DNA of 64,000 nucleotides from Bacteroidales bacterium. Lineage in GTDB: Bacteria > Bacteroidota > Bacteroidia > Bacteroidales > FEN-979. The notes below the pieces were generated by a model. It searched no databases. It saw nothing but the letters and a program-made list of their open reading frames with translations, and was not told the origin of the DNA. The stretch covers positions 4,315 to 68,314 of the forward strand of contig JALNWG010000018.1 in NCBI GenBank assembly GCA_023231005.1, in the 5' to 3' direction. The position numbers and the translations under genes were made by a program. Positions 18,793 through 27,299 of this stretch are shown here, in pieces (position 1 is the first letter of the stretch; each line of letters opens with the position of its first letter).

Positions 18793-19854
18793 TTGACCCA
18801 GTACCGGATCATCGGATTAATGTCGGGAACCAGCCTTGACGGGCTTGATATCGCCTATTGTACATTTGAACACCAGCCATCTTCGTGGAAATATCATATC
18901 ATCCGGGCAGAAACGATCCCATATTCCATTGAATGGGCCAAACGCCTTAGAAGCGCCGAAAAATCGTCGGCCTTTGAATTTGTTCAAACAGACATTGATT
19001 TCGGCCATTTATCCGGACAATTAACCCGACAGTTTATTGAAAAGCATCAACTGATTCCTGATTTTATTGCTTCTCACGGACATACAATTTTTCATCAACC
19101 CGAAAAAAAAATCACTTCCCAGATTGGCTGCGGAGCCGCCATTGCCGCAGAAACCGGAATTCCGGTTGTTTGTGACTTTCGCTCCATTGATGTGGCTCTT
19201 GGAGGTCAGGGAGCGCCACTTGTTCCGATCGGGGACAAGCTCCTCTTTCCCGATTTTGAATTCTGCCTGAACCTAGGCGGATTCGCCAATATATCTTTTG
19301 ATGATCTCGGACAACGGATAGCCTATGATGTATGCCCTGTTAATATTGTCCTCAACGACCTTGCTGCCCGGGAAGGGTATCCCTATGACCCCGAAGGATC
19401 CCTGGCACGTAAAGGTTCTGTAAACCCTCCTCTTCTTGAAAAATTAAACAATCTGCCCTGGTATCATCTTGATCCGCCAAAATCGTTAGGCAGGGAGTGG
19501 GTTTTGGAAAACATTATTCCCTTGTTTACTTCTCCGGGGTTATCTACATTCGATCTTCTCGCTACTTTCTGTGAGCATATTGCCATTCAAATTGCTACCG
19601 TTACCGGTAAGGAAAAGCATCACCGGGTGTTAATCACAGGAGGAGGTGCCATGAATCAATTTCTGACAGAACGCATCCGGCACCACGTTATTTCTCCTAT
19701 TGTTATTCCGGATACGCTTACCATTAATTTTAAAGAGGCCCTTATATTTGCCTTTCTGGGATTGCTCCGCTGGAGCAACGAGAACAATTGCCTGAAATCT
19801 GTAACCGGAGCGTCAATAGACCACTCCGGCGGTTGTATTTATCGTCCAATATGA
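18793..19854 (+). CDS. anmK: Anhydro-N-acetylmuramic acid kinase
   Basis: AnmK phosphorylates and hydrolyses 1,6-anhydroMurNAc to MurNAc-6-phosphate, recycling cell wall sugar. The 353-residue protein starts at a TTG; residues 5-19 (RIIGLMSGTSLDGLD) hold the ATP-binding GTSLDG motif. The catalytic region is CDFRSIDVALGGQGAPLVPIGD (about 129-150), and GGGAMNQFL (about 279-287) is the second nucleotide-binding motif. No better in-frame ATG precedes the GTSLDG motif, which supports the TTG. The stop overlaps the folC start by 4 nt (ATGA), so the two are translationally coupled. Confidence 0.95.
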   Translation: MTQYRIIGLMSGTSLDGLDIAYCTFEHQPSSWKYHIIRAETIPYSIEWAKRLRSAEKSSAFEFVQTDIDFGHLSGQLTRQFIEKHQLIPDFIASHGHTIFHQPEKKITSQIGCGAAIAAETGIPVVCDFRSIDVALGGQGAPLVPIGDKLLFPDFEFCLNLGGFANISFDDLGQRIAYDVCPVNIVLNDLAAREGYPYDPEGSLARKGSVNPPLLEKLNNLPWYHLDPPKSLGREWVLENIIPLFTSPGLSTFDLLATFCEHIAIQIATVTGKEKHHRVLITGGGAMNQFLTERIRHHVISPIVIPDTLTINFKEALIFAFLGLLRWSNENNCLKSVTGASIDHSGGCIYRPI

Positions 19855-21146
19855 GCTATCAAGAAACAATTGACTATTTATTTTCTCAACTACCCATGTA
19901 TCACCGGGTAGGTGCTGCAGCCTACAAAGCCAACCTCGACAATACCGTTGCGCTATGCAACCTGTTAAACAATCCCCATCATTCCTTTAAAACCATTCAC
20001 GTAACCGGCACCAATGGCAAAGGGTCGGTTTCACACATGCTGGCCTCCATTTTACAAACAGCTGGTTTTCGTACTGGTTTATATACCTCGCCTCACCTGA
20101 AAGATTTCAGAGAAAGGATCAGAGTAAATGGAAAGATGATTGTAAGAAGTTATGTATCGCAATTCGTCGAAAAACATCATTCGGAATTTGAAAAAATCCA
20201 GCCGTCATTTTTTGAAATGGCGGTTGGTTTAGCGTTTCAGTATTTCAAAGATCAACAAGTCGATATTGCCGTAATAGAGGTTGGATTGGGTGGCAGGCTT
20301 GATTCGACCAATGTTATTCAACCGGAAGTTTCCGTCATTACCAATGTCAGTTTTGATCACATGCAGTTTTTGGGCGATACCCTCCAAAAAATTGCCATGG
20401 AAAAAGCCGGGATCATTAAGCCCGGAGTCCCTGTGATCATCGGAGAAACCCAGGAAGAAATCAGGGATCTTTTTATCCGGCAGGCAAAACTGCTTCATTC
20501 CCCCATTTTTTTTGCTGATCAATTGTTCTCTATCTCCAAATTTGATTTACATGAAAAAATTCCAGGGCGAAGCGTACTGGATGTAAATCATAATGGAACA
20601 GTTTGTTTCAAACGATTGATATCTCCTCTGGCAGGTTTATATCAAAAGAAAAATATTGTAACCGTTCTGGCCGTCTGTGAATTGCTTAACCAATCGGGGT
20701 ATGAATTATCAAACCCCATTATCCGTAAGGGAATTCAGGATGTCATCAAAAACACAAAACTGGCTGGCCGTTGGCAAGTTCTTAACCGCCATCCGCTCAC
20801 CATTTGCGATACGGGGCATAATGAAGGCGGATTAACGGAAGTTCTTGCCCAGATTGCTCAAACCCCACACCGGAAACTTCATTTTGTATTCGGAGTCGTT
20901 AACGACAAATATCTGCCTCCGATTTTAACCATGCTCCCAAAAACAGCCCGGTATTATTTTTGTAAACCTGATATTCCACGGGGACTGGAGGTCAAAGAGC
21001 TGGCATCAAAAGCCCATGCAGCTGGACTTACAGGAAAATGTTATTCCAGTGTTAAAGAGGCTCTGATGGCTGCAAAAAAAGAAGCGGACAATGAAGATAT
21101 GATCTATATTGGCGGAAGCACCTTTGTAGTGGCAGAAGTTATTTAG
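19851..21146 (+). CDS. folC: Bifunctional folylpolyglutamate synthase/dihydrofolate synthase
   Basis: FolC adds glutamate to dihydropteroate and to tetrahydrofolates. I choose the ATG at 19851 (431 residues), since the product then begins MSYQETIDYLFSQLPMYHRVG as in Bacteroidetes orthologues; longer readings overlap anmK deeply. Motifs: HVTGTNGKGSVSHMLA (P-loop, about 46-61), YTSPHLKDFRERI (about 77-89), IEVGLGGRLDSTNV (about 143-156) and ICDTGHNEGG (about 319-328). The ATGA overlap with anmK indicates one operon. Confidence 0.95.
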   Translation: MSYQETIDYLFSQLPMYHRVGAAAYKANLDNTVALCNLLNNPHHSFKTIHVTGTNGKGSVSHMLASILQTAGFRTGLYTSPHLKDFRERIRVNGKMIVRSYVSQFVEKHHSEFEKIQPSFFEMAVGLAFQYFKDQQVDIAVIEVGLGGRLDSTNVIQPEVSVITNVSFDHMQFLGDTLQKIAMEKAGIIKPGVPVIIGETQEEIRDLFIRQAKLLHSPIFFADQLFSISKFDLHEKIPGRSVLDVNHNGTVCFKRLISPLAGLYQKKNIVTVLAVCELLNQSGYELSNPIIRKGIQDVIKNTKLAGRWQVLNRHPLTICDTGHNEGGLTEVLAQIAQTPHRKLHFVFGVVNDKYLPPILTMLPKTARYYFCKPDIPRGLEVKELASKAHAAGLTGKCYSSVKEALMAAKKEADNEDMIYIGGSTFVVAEVI

Positions 21147-21164
21147 ATTTCGTGACACTACTGA

Positions 21165-21193
21165 TGTTCCTGCCAGCCGGCAAGGCAGGAATA
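21165..21193. repeat. Palindromic GC-rich repeat (LPAGxAG type)
   Basis: TTCCTGCC (left arm) and GGCAGGAA (right arm) flank a CCGGC core in the gap between convergent folC and thiS. The same core with a CTTGCC/GGCAAG flank recurs inside mutS2 at 54021-54047. In one frame both copies translate as LPAG[KE]AG, suggesting a dispersed repeat family. There is no T-tract, so it is not a classical terminator. Confidence 0.5.
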
Positions 21194-21235
21194 CTGGATG
21201 GGTATAAAAACGTGATCAAAGTTGGATGGTCCATG

Positions 21236-21439
21236 TTAGCCGCCGGAGATGAGGTGCAGCACCTGAACATCATCCCCTTCTTTTACTGTGGCAGTTTCAT
21301 ACTCCGGTTTGTTGATCAGCTTGCCGTTTATCTTAACAACCAGCATTTTAAACGTGAAATTTTTCACTTTCAGCAATTCCGAAACTGTAAGCAAATCCCC
21401 GCTTACCACTTCCGAAGTATTATTTAAAGTAACCTTCAT
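21236..21439 (-). CDS. thiS: ThiS/MoaD-type sulfur carrier protein
   Basis: This 67-residue ubiquitin-like protein ends in the diagnostic Gly-Gly (HLISGG) that is adenylylated and then thiocarboxylated. The INGKLINKPEYETATVKEGDDVQVLHLISGG segment (from about residue 37) matches ThiS in spacing and in the VKEGD turn. ThiS gives sulfur to the thiazole of thiamine. Its start overlaps the thiF stop by one base (TAATG). Because a molybdopterin block without moaD or moaE lies 2 kb away, a MoaD-like role cannot be excluded, but length and motif favour ThiS. Confidence 0.85.
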   Translation of the reverse strand: MKVTLNNTSEVVSGDLLTVSELLKVKNFTFKMLVVKINGKLINKPEYETATVKEGDDVQVLHLISGG

Positions 21440-22044
21440 TATAAACCTTGCTTAACACCATTTAATAATAATTCCATTGTCACGTTTGCCTGCATATTGG
21501 CCACTATTCCGACTCTTGGAGCCAGGGGTGGGCAATCCGGGGCAATTTCAGTAACTTCATCTCCGCAAATATAAAGATTATCCGACTGGCGTAAATGAAT
21601 CGTGTCATTTTCACCCCATCCAGCCATTCCCAGCCCCACCACCAGCGGTATTGAAGGCATTTCTGTTAAAATGGTTTCAATGAACAACTGCTTTTGGTCA
21701 GCAAGGTCAAAGGCCTCAATAACCACGTCGCACCCATTGAAAATCACTGGAATATTTGCGCTTGTTAAGCGGAGATCATGAGGTTGTATCTTGATCAGCG
21801 GGTTTATCCGGGAGATGTTGTCCTGCAAGGCAAGGACTTTTTTCGTCCCGATCTGATCACGGAAAAAATATTGCCGGTTCAGGTTACCCTCGGAAATCAC
21901 ATCGAAATCAACAATTATCAACGTACCAATACCGACCCTGGCCAAAGCGATGGCACAATTGGAGCCAAGTCCGCCACATCCGGCAATTCCTACTGTTTTA
22001 GTCGACAACGCTTCTTTTATTTGATTAAATGTCAACTTTTTCAT
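21439..22044 (-). CDS. thiF: ThiF-family E1-like adenylyltransferase
   Basis: A short (201-residue) member of the HesA/MoeB/ThiF family, which adenylates the C-terminal Gly of ThiS. I use the ATG at 22044 (MKKLTFNQIKEAL); a TTG 15 bp upstream is possible. The nucleotide-binding motif VGIAGCGGLGSNCAIALARVG (about 18-38 in two parts) and DFDVISEGNLNRQYFFRDQIG (residues about 46-66, with the Arg and Asp of the active site) are present. The zinc-binding C-terminal half of full-length MoeB is absent, as in the short ThiF type. Partner gene thiS follows with a 1-bp overlap. Confidence 0.85.
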   Translation of the reverse strand: MKKLTFNQIKEALSTKTVGIAGCGGLGSNCAIALARVGIGTLIIVDFDVISEGNLNRQYFFRDQIGTKKVLALQDNISRINPLIKIQPHDLRLTSANIPVIFNGCDVVIEAFDLADQKQLFIETILTEMPSIPLVVGLGMAGWGENDTIHLRQSDNLYICGDEVTEIAPDCPPLAPRVGIVANMQANVTMELLLNGVKQGL

Positions 22045-22093
22045 AATTAGGTATGGCAAGTGAAACTATTGTTGATTTTTTCGGTTATCTATA

Positions 22094-22134
22094 CAAAGAT
22101 AACACTTTTTGAATTCACGAATTCACTACTTTTG
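22094..22134. promoter_or_regulatory. Divergent -7 elements for thiF (minus) and the carboxyltransferase gene (plus)
   Basis: Minus strand: TATCTTTG at 22094-22101, about 50 bp from the thiF ATG. Plus strand: TACTTTTG at 22127-22134, about 52 bp from the ATG at 22187. Both fit TAnnTTTG exactly; -33 boxes are poorly placed. I saw no thiamine riboswitch in either leader. Confidence 0.45.
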
Positions 22135-22186
22135 CATAACTATTGTTCATTTTCAATTCATATATTCCATTGTCAATTTCCCGACC

Positions 22187-23923
22187 ATGATAAATAAAAC
22201 ACTTAAAATCAGAGATCTAACCCTTCGTGACGGTCAACAATCGCTCTTTGCAACGCGGATGAACCAGGATCAGGTAGATCGTGTACTCCCTTATTATAAG
22301 AAGTCTGGCTTTTATGCCATGGAAGTTTGGGGGGGTGCTGTACCTGATTCCATTATGCGTTATTTGTCGGAAAATCCATGGACGCGTTTGGAAACAATAA
22401 AAGAAGCCGTTGGGGAATCCCCGAAGCTTACAGCCCTTTCCCGTGGCCGTAATTTGTTTGGATATAATCCATATCCGGAAGAAGTCATTGAAGGGTTCTG
22501 TCGTTTAGCCGTCAAATCCGGGATCGGAATCATGCGGATATTCGATGCGTTGAATGATGTGGACAACATGAAATCCACCATAAAATATGTGAAACAAAAC
22601 GGGGGCATTGCCGATTGTGCTATTAGTTACACGGTGGATCCCAAATTTTCGACCCGTCAGAAATTCCGTTCCTGGGTCCATTTCAAAGCTCTTCCTCACG
22701 ACATCTTCACCATCGATTATTTTGTCGAAAAAGCCCGTCAAATGGAAGCCCTGGGCGCTGACATGATTTCCATCAAGGATATGGCCGGACTGATTACCCC
22801 GGTAAAGGCCGGCCAACTGATCCGCCGGCTCAAAGAAGAGGTCCGTGTTCCTATTGATTTTCACACCCATGATACACCCGGGTTTGGCCTTGCCTCTGTC
22901 CTTTCGGCCATTGTCAACGGGGTCGATATTGTAGATACCAACATTTGGAATTTCGCCGGAGGTCCGGCGGCACCAGCCTACGAACTAATCCATATTTTCT
23001 GCGAAAAGTTGGGAATCGATACCGGCGTGAACCTTGATGCAGTCACAGCCATTAACAAGGAGCTGAAAACAATCCGGGAAGAACTTTCGGATTTCGATAC
23101 CTGTAAAGTTTTTCCAAACGAATTTGATTTCACCAAGAATAAACTTCCAAAAGAGGTCAACAAGCTTTTTGTCAAAGCCATTTATATGGCCAAACACGAT
23201 CGGGAAGAAGAACTCCTTAGCGCTTGCCTGGAAATTGAAAAATATTTCAATTTTCCTGAACCGGATGAAATGGTTCGCCGTGCAGAAATTCCCGGAGGAA
23301 TGTACACCAATATGCTGGCTCAGCTCAAACAACTTAAACTCGATCATCTTCTTCCTCGGGTACTCGAACTCGTACCGCTGGTCCGAATAAAATCAGGATG
23401 CCCCCCCTTGGTTACCCCTACCAGTCAGATTGTGGGCGTTCAAGCCGTTAATTGTGTGATTGATGAAAACAAAGACCAACCTTTCTTTACCACTAAATCG
23501 ATCCAATTCGTCAACCTGGTAAAGGGAATTTACGGACATACTCCCATCCCGGTTGATCCTGATTTCCGGGAACAACTAACCGGCGTTAGAGAAGAAACTC
23601 CTTATGATACTAAAAACTACAAGAAACAGGAGAATACCATATTCGAAGAGTATGGCGATATGAAATTAGCCGAAAATGAAAAGGATGAACTTCTCCTTGA
23701 GCTCTTCCCTACCGTAGCACGCGATTTCCTGCAAAATATAGTAGAAGAAAAATATACTGAAAATATTCACGCCATCGAAGAGGAAAAACGAAGGAAAGCT
23801 CGGGAAGCTCGGGAAGCGTATGAACGCCTTACCCCTCAGGAAAAACGGGACCGGCTGATGCAGGGACTGTATAGCTGGACCGACCTCTCGTTTCCTGAGG
23901 AGGAAAACCTGGGGAGATCATGA
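22187..23923 (+). CDS. Biotin-dependent carboxyltransferase subunit (oxaloacetate decarboxylase alpha / pyruvate carboxylase B type), without biotinyl domain
   Basis: This 578-residue protein (start ATG 22187; product begins MINKTLKIRDLTLRDGQQS) carries the DRE-TIM carboxyltransferase domain: RDGQQSLFATRM (about 11-22), the Lys in MISIKDMAG (about 192-200) and the metal site FHTHDTPGFG (about 225-234). A PYC_OADA conserved domain follows (about 300-480; PEEVNKL- and IPGGMYTNM-like segments). It transfers carboxyl between biotin and pyruvate or oxaloacetate. The usual C-terminal biotinyl domain with AMKM is missing; the chain ends after a charged helix. A separate biotin carrier is encoded at 59380-59697. 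No OadB or AccC is nearby, so direction and partners are inferred. Confidence 0.85.
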   Translation: MINKTLKIRDLTLRDGQQSLFATRMNQDQVDRVLPYYKKSGFYAMEVWGGAVPDSIMRYLSENPWTRLETIKEAVGESPKLTALSRGRNLFGYNPYPEEVIEGFCRLAVKSGIGIMRIFDALNDVDNMKSTIKYVKQNGGIADCAISYTVDPKFSTRQKFRSWVHFKALPHDIFTIDYFVEKARQMEALGADMISIKDMAGLITPVKAGQLIRRLKEEVRVPIDFHTHDTPGFGLASVLSAIVNGVDIVDTNIWNFAGGPAAPAYELIHIFCEKLGIDTGVNLDAVTAINKELKTIREELSDFDTCKVFPNEFDFTKNKLPKEVNKLFVKAIYMAKHDREEELLSACLEIEKYFNFPEPDEMVRRAEIPGGMYTNMLAQLKQLKLDHLLPRVLELVPLVRIKSGCPPLVTPTSQIVGVQAVNCVIDENKDQPFFTTKSIQFVNLVKGIYGHTPIPVDPDFREQLTGVREETPYDTKNYKKQENTIFEEYGDMKLAENEKDELLLELFPTVARDFLQNIVEEKYTENIHAIEEEKRRKAREAREAYERLTPQEKRDRLMQGLYSWTDLSFPEEENLGRS

Positions 23924-23995
23924 TTCTTTTCCGATATGCAAAAATAAACATATCGAACTTTTTGATTTACTTGTTATTAGATTGATTTTATTTGA

Positions 23996-24003
23996 TATTT
24001 TTG
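23996..24003 (+). promoter_or_regulatory. -7 element of the aldehyde oxidoreductase gene
   Basis: TATTTTTG fits TAnnTTTG and lies 28 bp before the ATG at 24032. TTG at 23971-23973 is a -33 candidate at slightly long spacing (22 bp). Confidence 0.5.
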
Positions 24004-24031
24004 TTCTCCGAGAAACAAAAATGCTTTTGAT

Positions 24032-26191
24032 ATGACATTCGAAGATTTTAAAAAGACACATGCGCTGCTAACACAGTACAGTTATACCTGGGCCCCAATT
24101 GATAAGGGTTATAACAACCGTACGATCCACATCAATGTTGGAGATCGCTCCATCCGCGAAAAACCCGTTTCCCAGCAAATGAAAGAGAAATTCATTGGTG
24201 GCAAAGGGTTTGATCTCCGGCTATTATGGGATGCCACCAATCCCAAAACACAGTGGAACGACCCCGACAATGAGATTGTTATTTCGGGTGGCCCTTGTTG
24301 TGGCATTACCCAATATTCCGGTTCCGGAAAAGCCATCTGTTGTACCATCAGTCCGGAAACCGATATCGTAGTGGATTCAAATGTCGGCGGTTTTTTTGGC
24401 CCTTTCCTGAAATTCTGCGGATTCGATGCCATTGAGCTACAGGGGAAATCAGACCGTGACGTTATGGTGCTGTTTGACGAAGAGCGCTCGGTGATTGAAA
24501 TTTATGAAGCCGCCGACCTGCCCTCCGATAGTCACATTCTTGCTGAAGTATTGCATGACATGATTGCCAATCCGGGCAATGAAAAGGACAAGTATAATGT
24601 TGCCGTTGTGTCGGCAGGCACTGCCGCCGAACACTCCCTGATCGGAATGCTTAATTTTTCGTTTTATGATATCAAACGAAAAAAAATCCGGCTGAAACAA
24701 GCCGGCCGCGGAGGTATCGGAACTGTACTGCGCGATAAAAAGATCAAAGCCGTTGTAGCCCATGTAAAAACGATCGGAGGAAACCGGAACAATGTGGTGA
24801 ACCTCGAAGCAATCCAGGAACGGGGCCGCCGTTTCAATAAGGAAATGCGGGAATTGGATGACAAACAATGCGAAATGCGTTCGAAAGGAACTGCCCACCT
24901 TACCCACATTATGAATGACTATGACCTGCTACCGGTCAAAAATTTCAAGTTTGGAAGTCACCCGGATGCATATAAAATCCGGGGAGATGTCTGGAAATCT
25001 TTTTTCACACAGAATGTTCCTGACGGATGCTGGGTTGGTTGCAATATGGCTTGCGCCAAGGGAGTCGATAATTACGAACTCCGCACAGGCCCTTACAAAG
25101 GAGATAAAGTGATTGTAGATGGTCCGGAATATGAAACCACCTCCTCCCTCGGATCCGTCGCCGGAATCTTCAATCCCGATTATACCATCGAAGCCAATTT
25201 TTATTGTGATACCTATGGCATTTGTACCATTAGCTGGGGAACCATCCTCGGTTTTATTATGGAGTGCTATGAAAACGGCATATTGAATGAAGAACGTACC
25301 GGAGGTTTGAAACTCAACTTTGGGAACTCCGATGCTGCCATGGAACTCCTTCACCGGGTTTCACGCGGAGAAGGGTTCGGATTGATTGCAGGACAAGGGA
25401 TCCGGAAAATGAAAGCGTTGTTTGCCAAGAATGGATGGGGTGATGCTGCCTTTATGCAAGATATTGGAATGGAAAATAAAGGACTTGAATATTCCCAATA
25501 CGTTTCAAAAGAATCACTCGCCCAGCAAGGCGGATATGCCATGACCAACAAAGGCCCGCAACACGATGAAGCCTGGCTGATCTTCATGGATATGGTCAAC
25601 AACCAAATCCCCACTTTTGATAAAAAAGCTGAAGCGCTCCATTACTTTCCGATGTTCCGTACCTGGTTTGGATTGGCTGGCTTCTGTAAGCTGCCTTGGA
25701 ATGATGTGGAACCAGAGGACAATGCAAAAACCTCAGAACCTGCTAAAGTCCCCGAACATGTCGACAACTACGTAACCATCTTCAATGCCGTAACCGGAGC
25801 CAACATCGATAAAGCTGAAATCATCCGCCAGTCGGAACGGGTCTATAACTTTCAGCGTATTTTCAGCATCCGTCGCGGATATGGCCTTAGAAAAAACGAT
25901 GCTCAACCTTATCGGGCCTGCGGCCCTGTGACCAAAGAAGAATACGAATCGCGCGCCGAACGTTACGATAAACAATTGTTGGAACAGATCAACTTTGACC
26001 CTGCCGGAAAAACAACAGAAGAGAAAATGAAAGTACTACGCGCCTATCGCGAAAACCGTTATGAACAACTTCTCGACGCTGTGTATGAACGCAGGGGCTG
26101 GAACAAAAACGGAGTCCCAAAAATCGAACACCTCAAAAAACTCGGAATGGACCTCCCTGAACTGCTGGAGGTGATTACACCACTTCAATAG
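24032..26191 (+). CDS. aor: Tungsten-type aldehyde:ferredoxin oxidoreductase family protein
   Basis: AOR-family enzymes oxidise aldehydes to acids (or reduce acids) with a tungsten bis-pyranopterin and one [4Fe-4S] cluster, using ferredoxin. The 719-residue protein has the N-terminal pterin-binding domain (GGKGFDLRLLWD about 52-63; GPCCGITQYSGSGK about 87-100; GGFFGPFLKFCGFDAIELQGKS about 114-135; GRGGIG about 227-232). Cluster ligands appear as C333-x3-C337-x3-C341 (GCWVGCNMACAKG) with a distal Cys552 (AGFCKLPW). Archaeal AORs show Cx2Cx3C, so the first gap is one residue longer. It is also about 100 residues longer than the classical 605-650. The next genes encode tungstate transport and pterin synthesis, which supports a tungsten cofactor. 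The substrate is unknown. Confidence 0.9.
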   Translation: MTFEDFKKTHALLTQYSYTWAPIDKGYNNRTIHINVGDRSIREKPVSQQMKEKFIGGKGFDLRLLWDATNPKTQWNDPDNEIVISGGPCCGITQYSGSGKAICCTISPETDIVVDSNVGGFFGPFLKFCGFDAIELQGKSDRDVMVLFDEERSVIEIYEAADLPSDSHILAEVLHDMIANPGNEKDKYNVAVVSAGTAAEHSLIGMLNFSFYDIKRKKIRLKQAGRGGIGTVLRDKKIKAVVAHVKTIGGNRNNVVNLEAIQERGRRFNKEMRELDDKQCEMRSKGTAHLTHIMNDYDLLPVKNFKFGSHPDAYKIRGDVWKSFFTQNVPDGCWVGCNMACAKGVDNYELRTGPYKGDKVIVDGPEYETTSSLGSVAGIFNPDYTIEANFYCDTYGICTISWGTILGFIMECYENGILNEERTGGLKLNFGNSDAAMELLHRVSRGEGFGLIAGQGIRKMKALFAKNGWGDAAFMQDIGMENKGLEYSQYVSKESLAQQGGYAMTNKGPQHDEAWLIFMDMVNNQIPTFDKKAEALHYFPMFRTWFGLAGFCKLPWNDVEPEDNAKTSEPAKVPEHVDNYVTIFNAVTGANIDKAEIIRQSERVYNFQRIFSIRRGYGLRKNDAQPYRACGPVTKEEYESRAERYDKQLLEQINFDPAGKTTEEKMKVLRAYRENRYEQLLDAVYERRGWNKNGVPKIEHLKKLGMDLPELLEVITPLQ

Positions 26192-26263
26192 AAACATCAA
26201 TATTTCCTTCCTTATCAGGTAAGTAACTTGTCCTGAAATTTTTGACATTTTAGGAGTTGTAAA

Positions 26264-26294
26264 TTGATGCATATCGCTAAATAGACTATTTTTG
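26264..26294 (+). promoter_or_regulatory. Promoter of the wtpA operon
   Basis: TTG (26264-26266), 20 bp, then TATTTTTG (26287-26294), an exact TAnnTTTG. The wtpA ATG is 17 bp further on. This is the last clear promoter before the moaC region, so wtpA to moaA may form one long transcript. Confidence 0.6.
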
Positions 26295-26311
26295 TTTGGC
26301 AATTATCGTGC

Positions 26312-27280
26312 ATGGAAATGAAATTTACAATGAAAAAATCTCTTATCCTTATTTGTTTACTTGTTTCTATCTCTATGGGATTACTGGCACAGACTGGCAT
26401 TTCCGGCGATCTGATCATCTTTCATGCCGGAAGCCTTTCAGTTCCTATGAAAGAATTGGCAAAGGAGTTCAAAAAGCTACATCCTAAGGTTAATATTTTG
26501 TTGGAGTCGGCCGGAAGTGTTGAGTCAGCACGGAAAATCACAGATCTGAAAAAGCCCTGCGATATCATGGCTTCTGCCGATTATAAGGTGATTGACAAAA
26601 TGCTAATTCCACAATACAGCGACTGGAACATCAAGTTTGTATCCAATGAAATGTGTATTGTTTATAGTGAAAAATCTAGATATGCCAATCAGATCAATAA
26701 TAAAAACTGGTTTAATATACTCTTAAAAGATGATGTTGCCTTTGGGCGTGCCGATCCGAATTCCGACCCGTGTGGCTACCGTTCGGTAATGACCATGCAA
26801 TTGGCAGAGAAATATTATAAACAACCCAACCTGGTCAACCGGTTAACCAACAAGGATAACAATTATATACGCCCGAAAGAGGTCGACCAGTTGGCATTGC
26901 TTGAATCACAATCGGTCGATTATGTCTTCCTTTATAAATCAGTAGCCATTCAACATCATCTTAAATTTCTCATCCTCCCCGATGAGATCAATCTGAAACT
27001 TCCGAAATTCACTGCACTTTACAATACTGCCATCGTTCCAATCAATGGGAAAGAACCAGGACAAAAGGAATTGATGAAAGGCGAACCAATGATTTATGGA
27101 GTGACCTTACTTAAAACAGCTCCAAACAAACCGGCAGCTCTCGCTTTCCTAACCTTCATGCTTTCGAAAGATAACGGGATGAAAATCCTTGAAAAAGATG
27201 GTCAGCCCTCGGTAATTCCTCAGCAAAACCCAAATTACGAGAAGATCCCTGCCGAATTAAAACCTTTTGTTAAAAAATAA
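26312..27280 (+). CDS. wtpA: Tungstate/molybdate ABC transporter substrate-binding protein
   Basis: A 322-residue periplasmic binding protein. A signal peptide (about 7-27, ending GLLAQ) precedes the class-II binding fold. Motifs HAGSLSVPMKELAKEFKK (about 35-52), SAGSVESARKITDL (about 65-78), DIMASADYKVIDKMLIP (about 83-99) and FGRADPNSDPCGYRS (about 146-160) match WtpA of archaea (HAGSLSVP, DPNxDPCGYRS) rather than ModA or TupA. WtpA binds tungstate and molybdate with very high affinity. It follows an AOR gene, consistent with tungsten supply. Permease and ATPase genes come five genes later, after an outer-membrane module. Alternative starts are the Met codons at 26318 and 26330. Confidence 0.92.
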   Translation: MEMKFTMKKSLILICLLVSISMGLLAQTGISGDLIIFHAGSLSVPMKELAKEFKKLHPKVNILLESAGSVESARKITDLKKPCDIMASADYKVIDKMLIPQYSDWNIKFVSNEMCIVYSEKSRYANQINNKNWFNILLKDDVAFGRADPNSDPCGYRSVMTMQLAEKYYKQPNLVNRLTNKDNNYIRPKEVDQLALLESQSVDYVFLYKSVAIQHHLKFLILPDEINLKLPKFTALYNTAIVPINGKEPGQKELMKGEPMIYGVTLLKTAPNKPAALAFLTFMLSKDNGMKILEKDGQPSVIPQQNPNYEKIPAELKPFVKK

Positions 27281-27299
27281 CTGACCAAAATAAATTATT

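Noticed and set aside
21152..21427. Plus-strand open frame after folC
   Set aside because: It begins in the palindromic repeat and runs antisense to thiS, which has a clear GG-ending product.
22045..22186. Thiamine (TPP) riboswitch in the thiF/carboxyltransferase gap
   Set aside because: No CTGAGA-type TPP core was seen and the minus-strand leader is only about 45 nt.
26192..26311. Moco/tungsten-cofactor riboswitch upstream of wtpA
   Set aside because: The gap is short, has a promoter 17 bp before the ATG and no extended stem structure that I could find.
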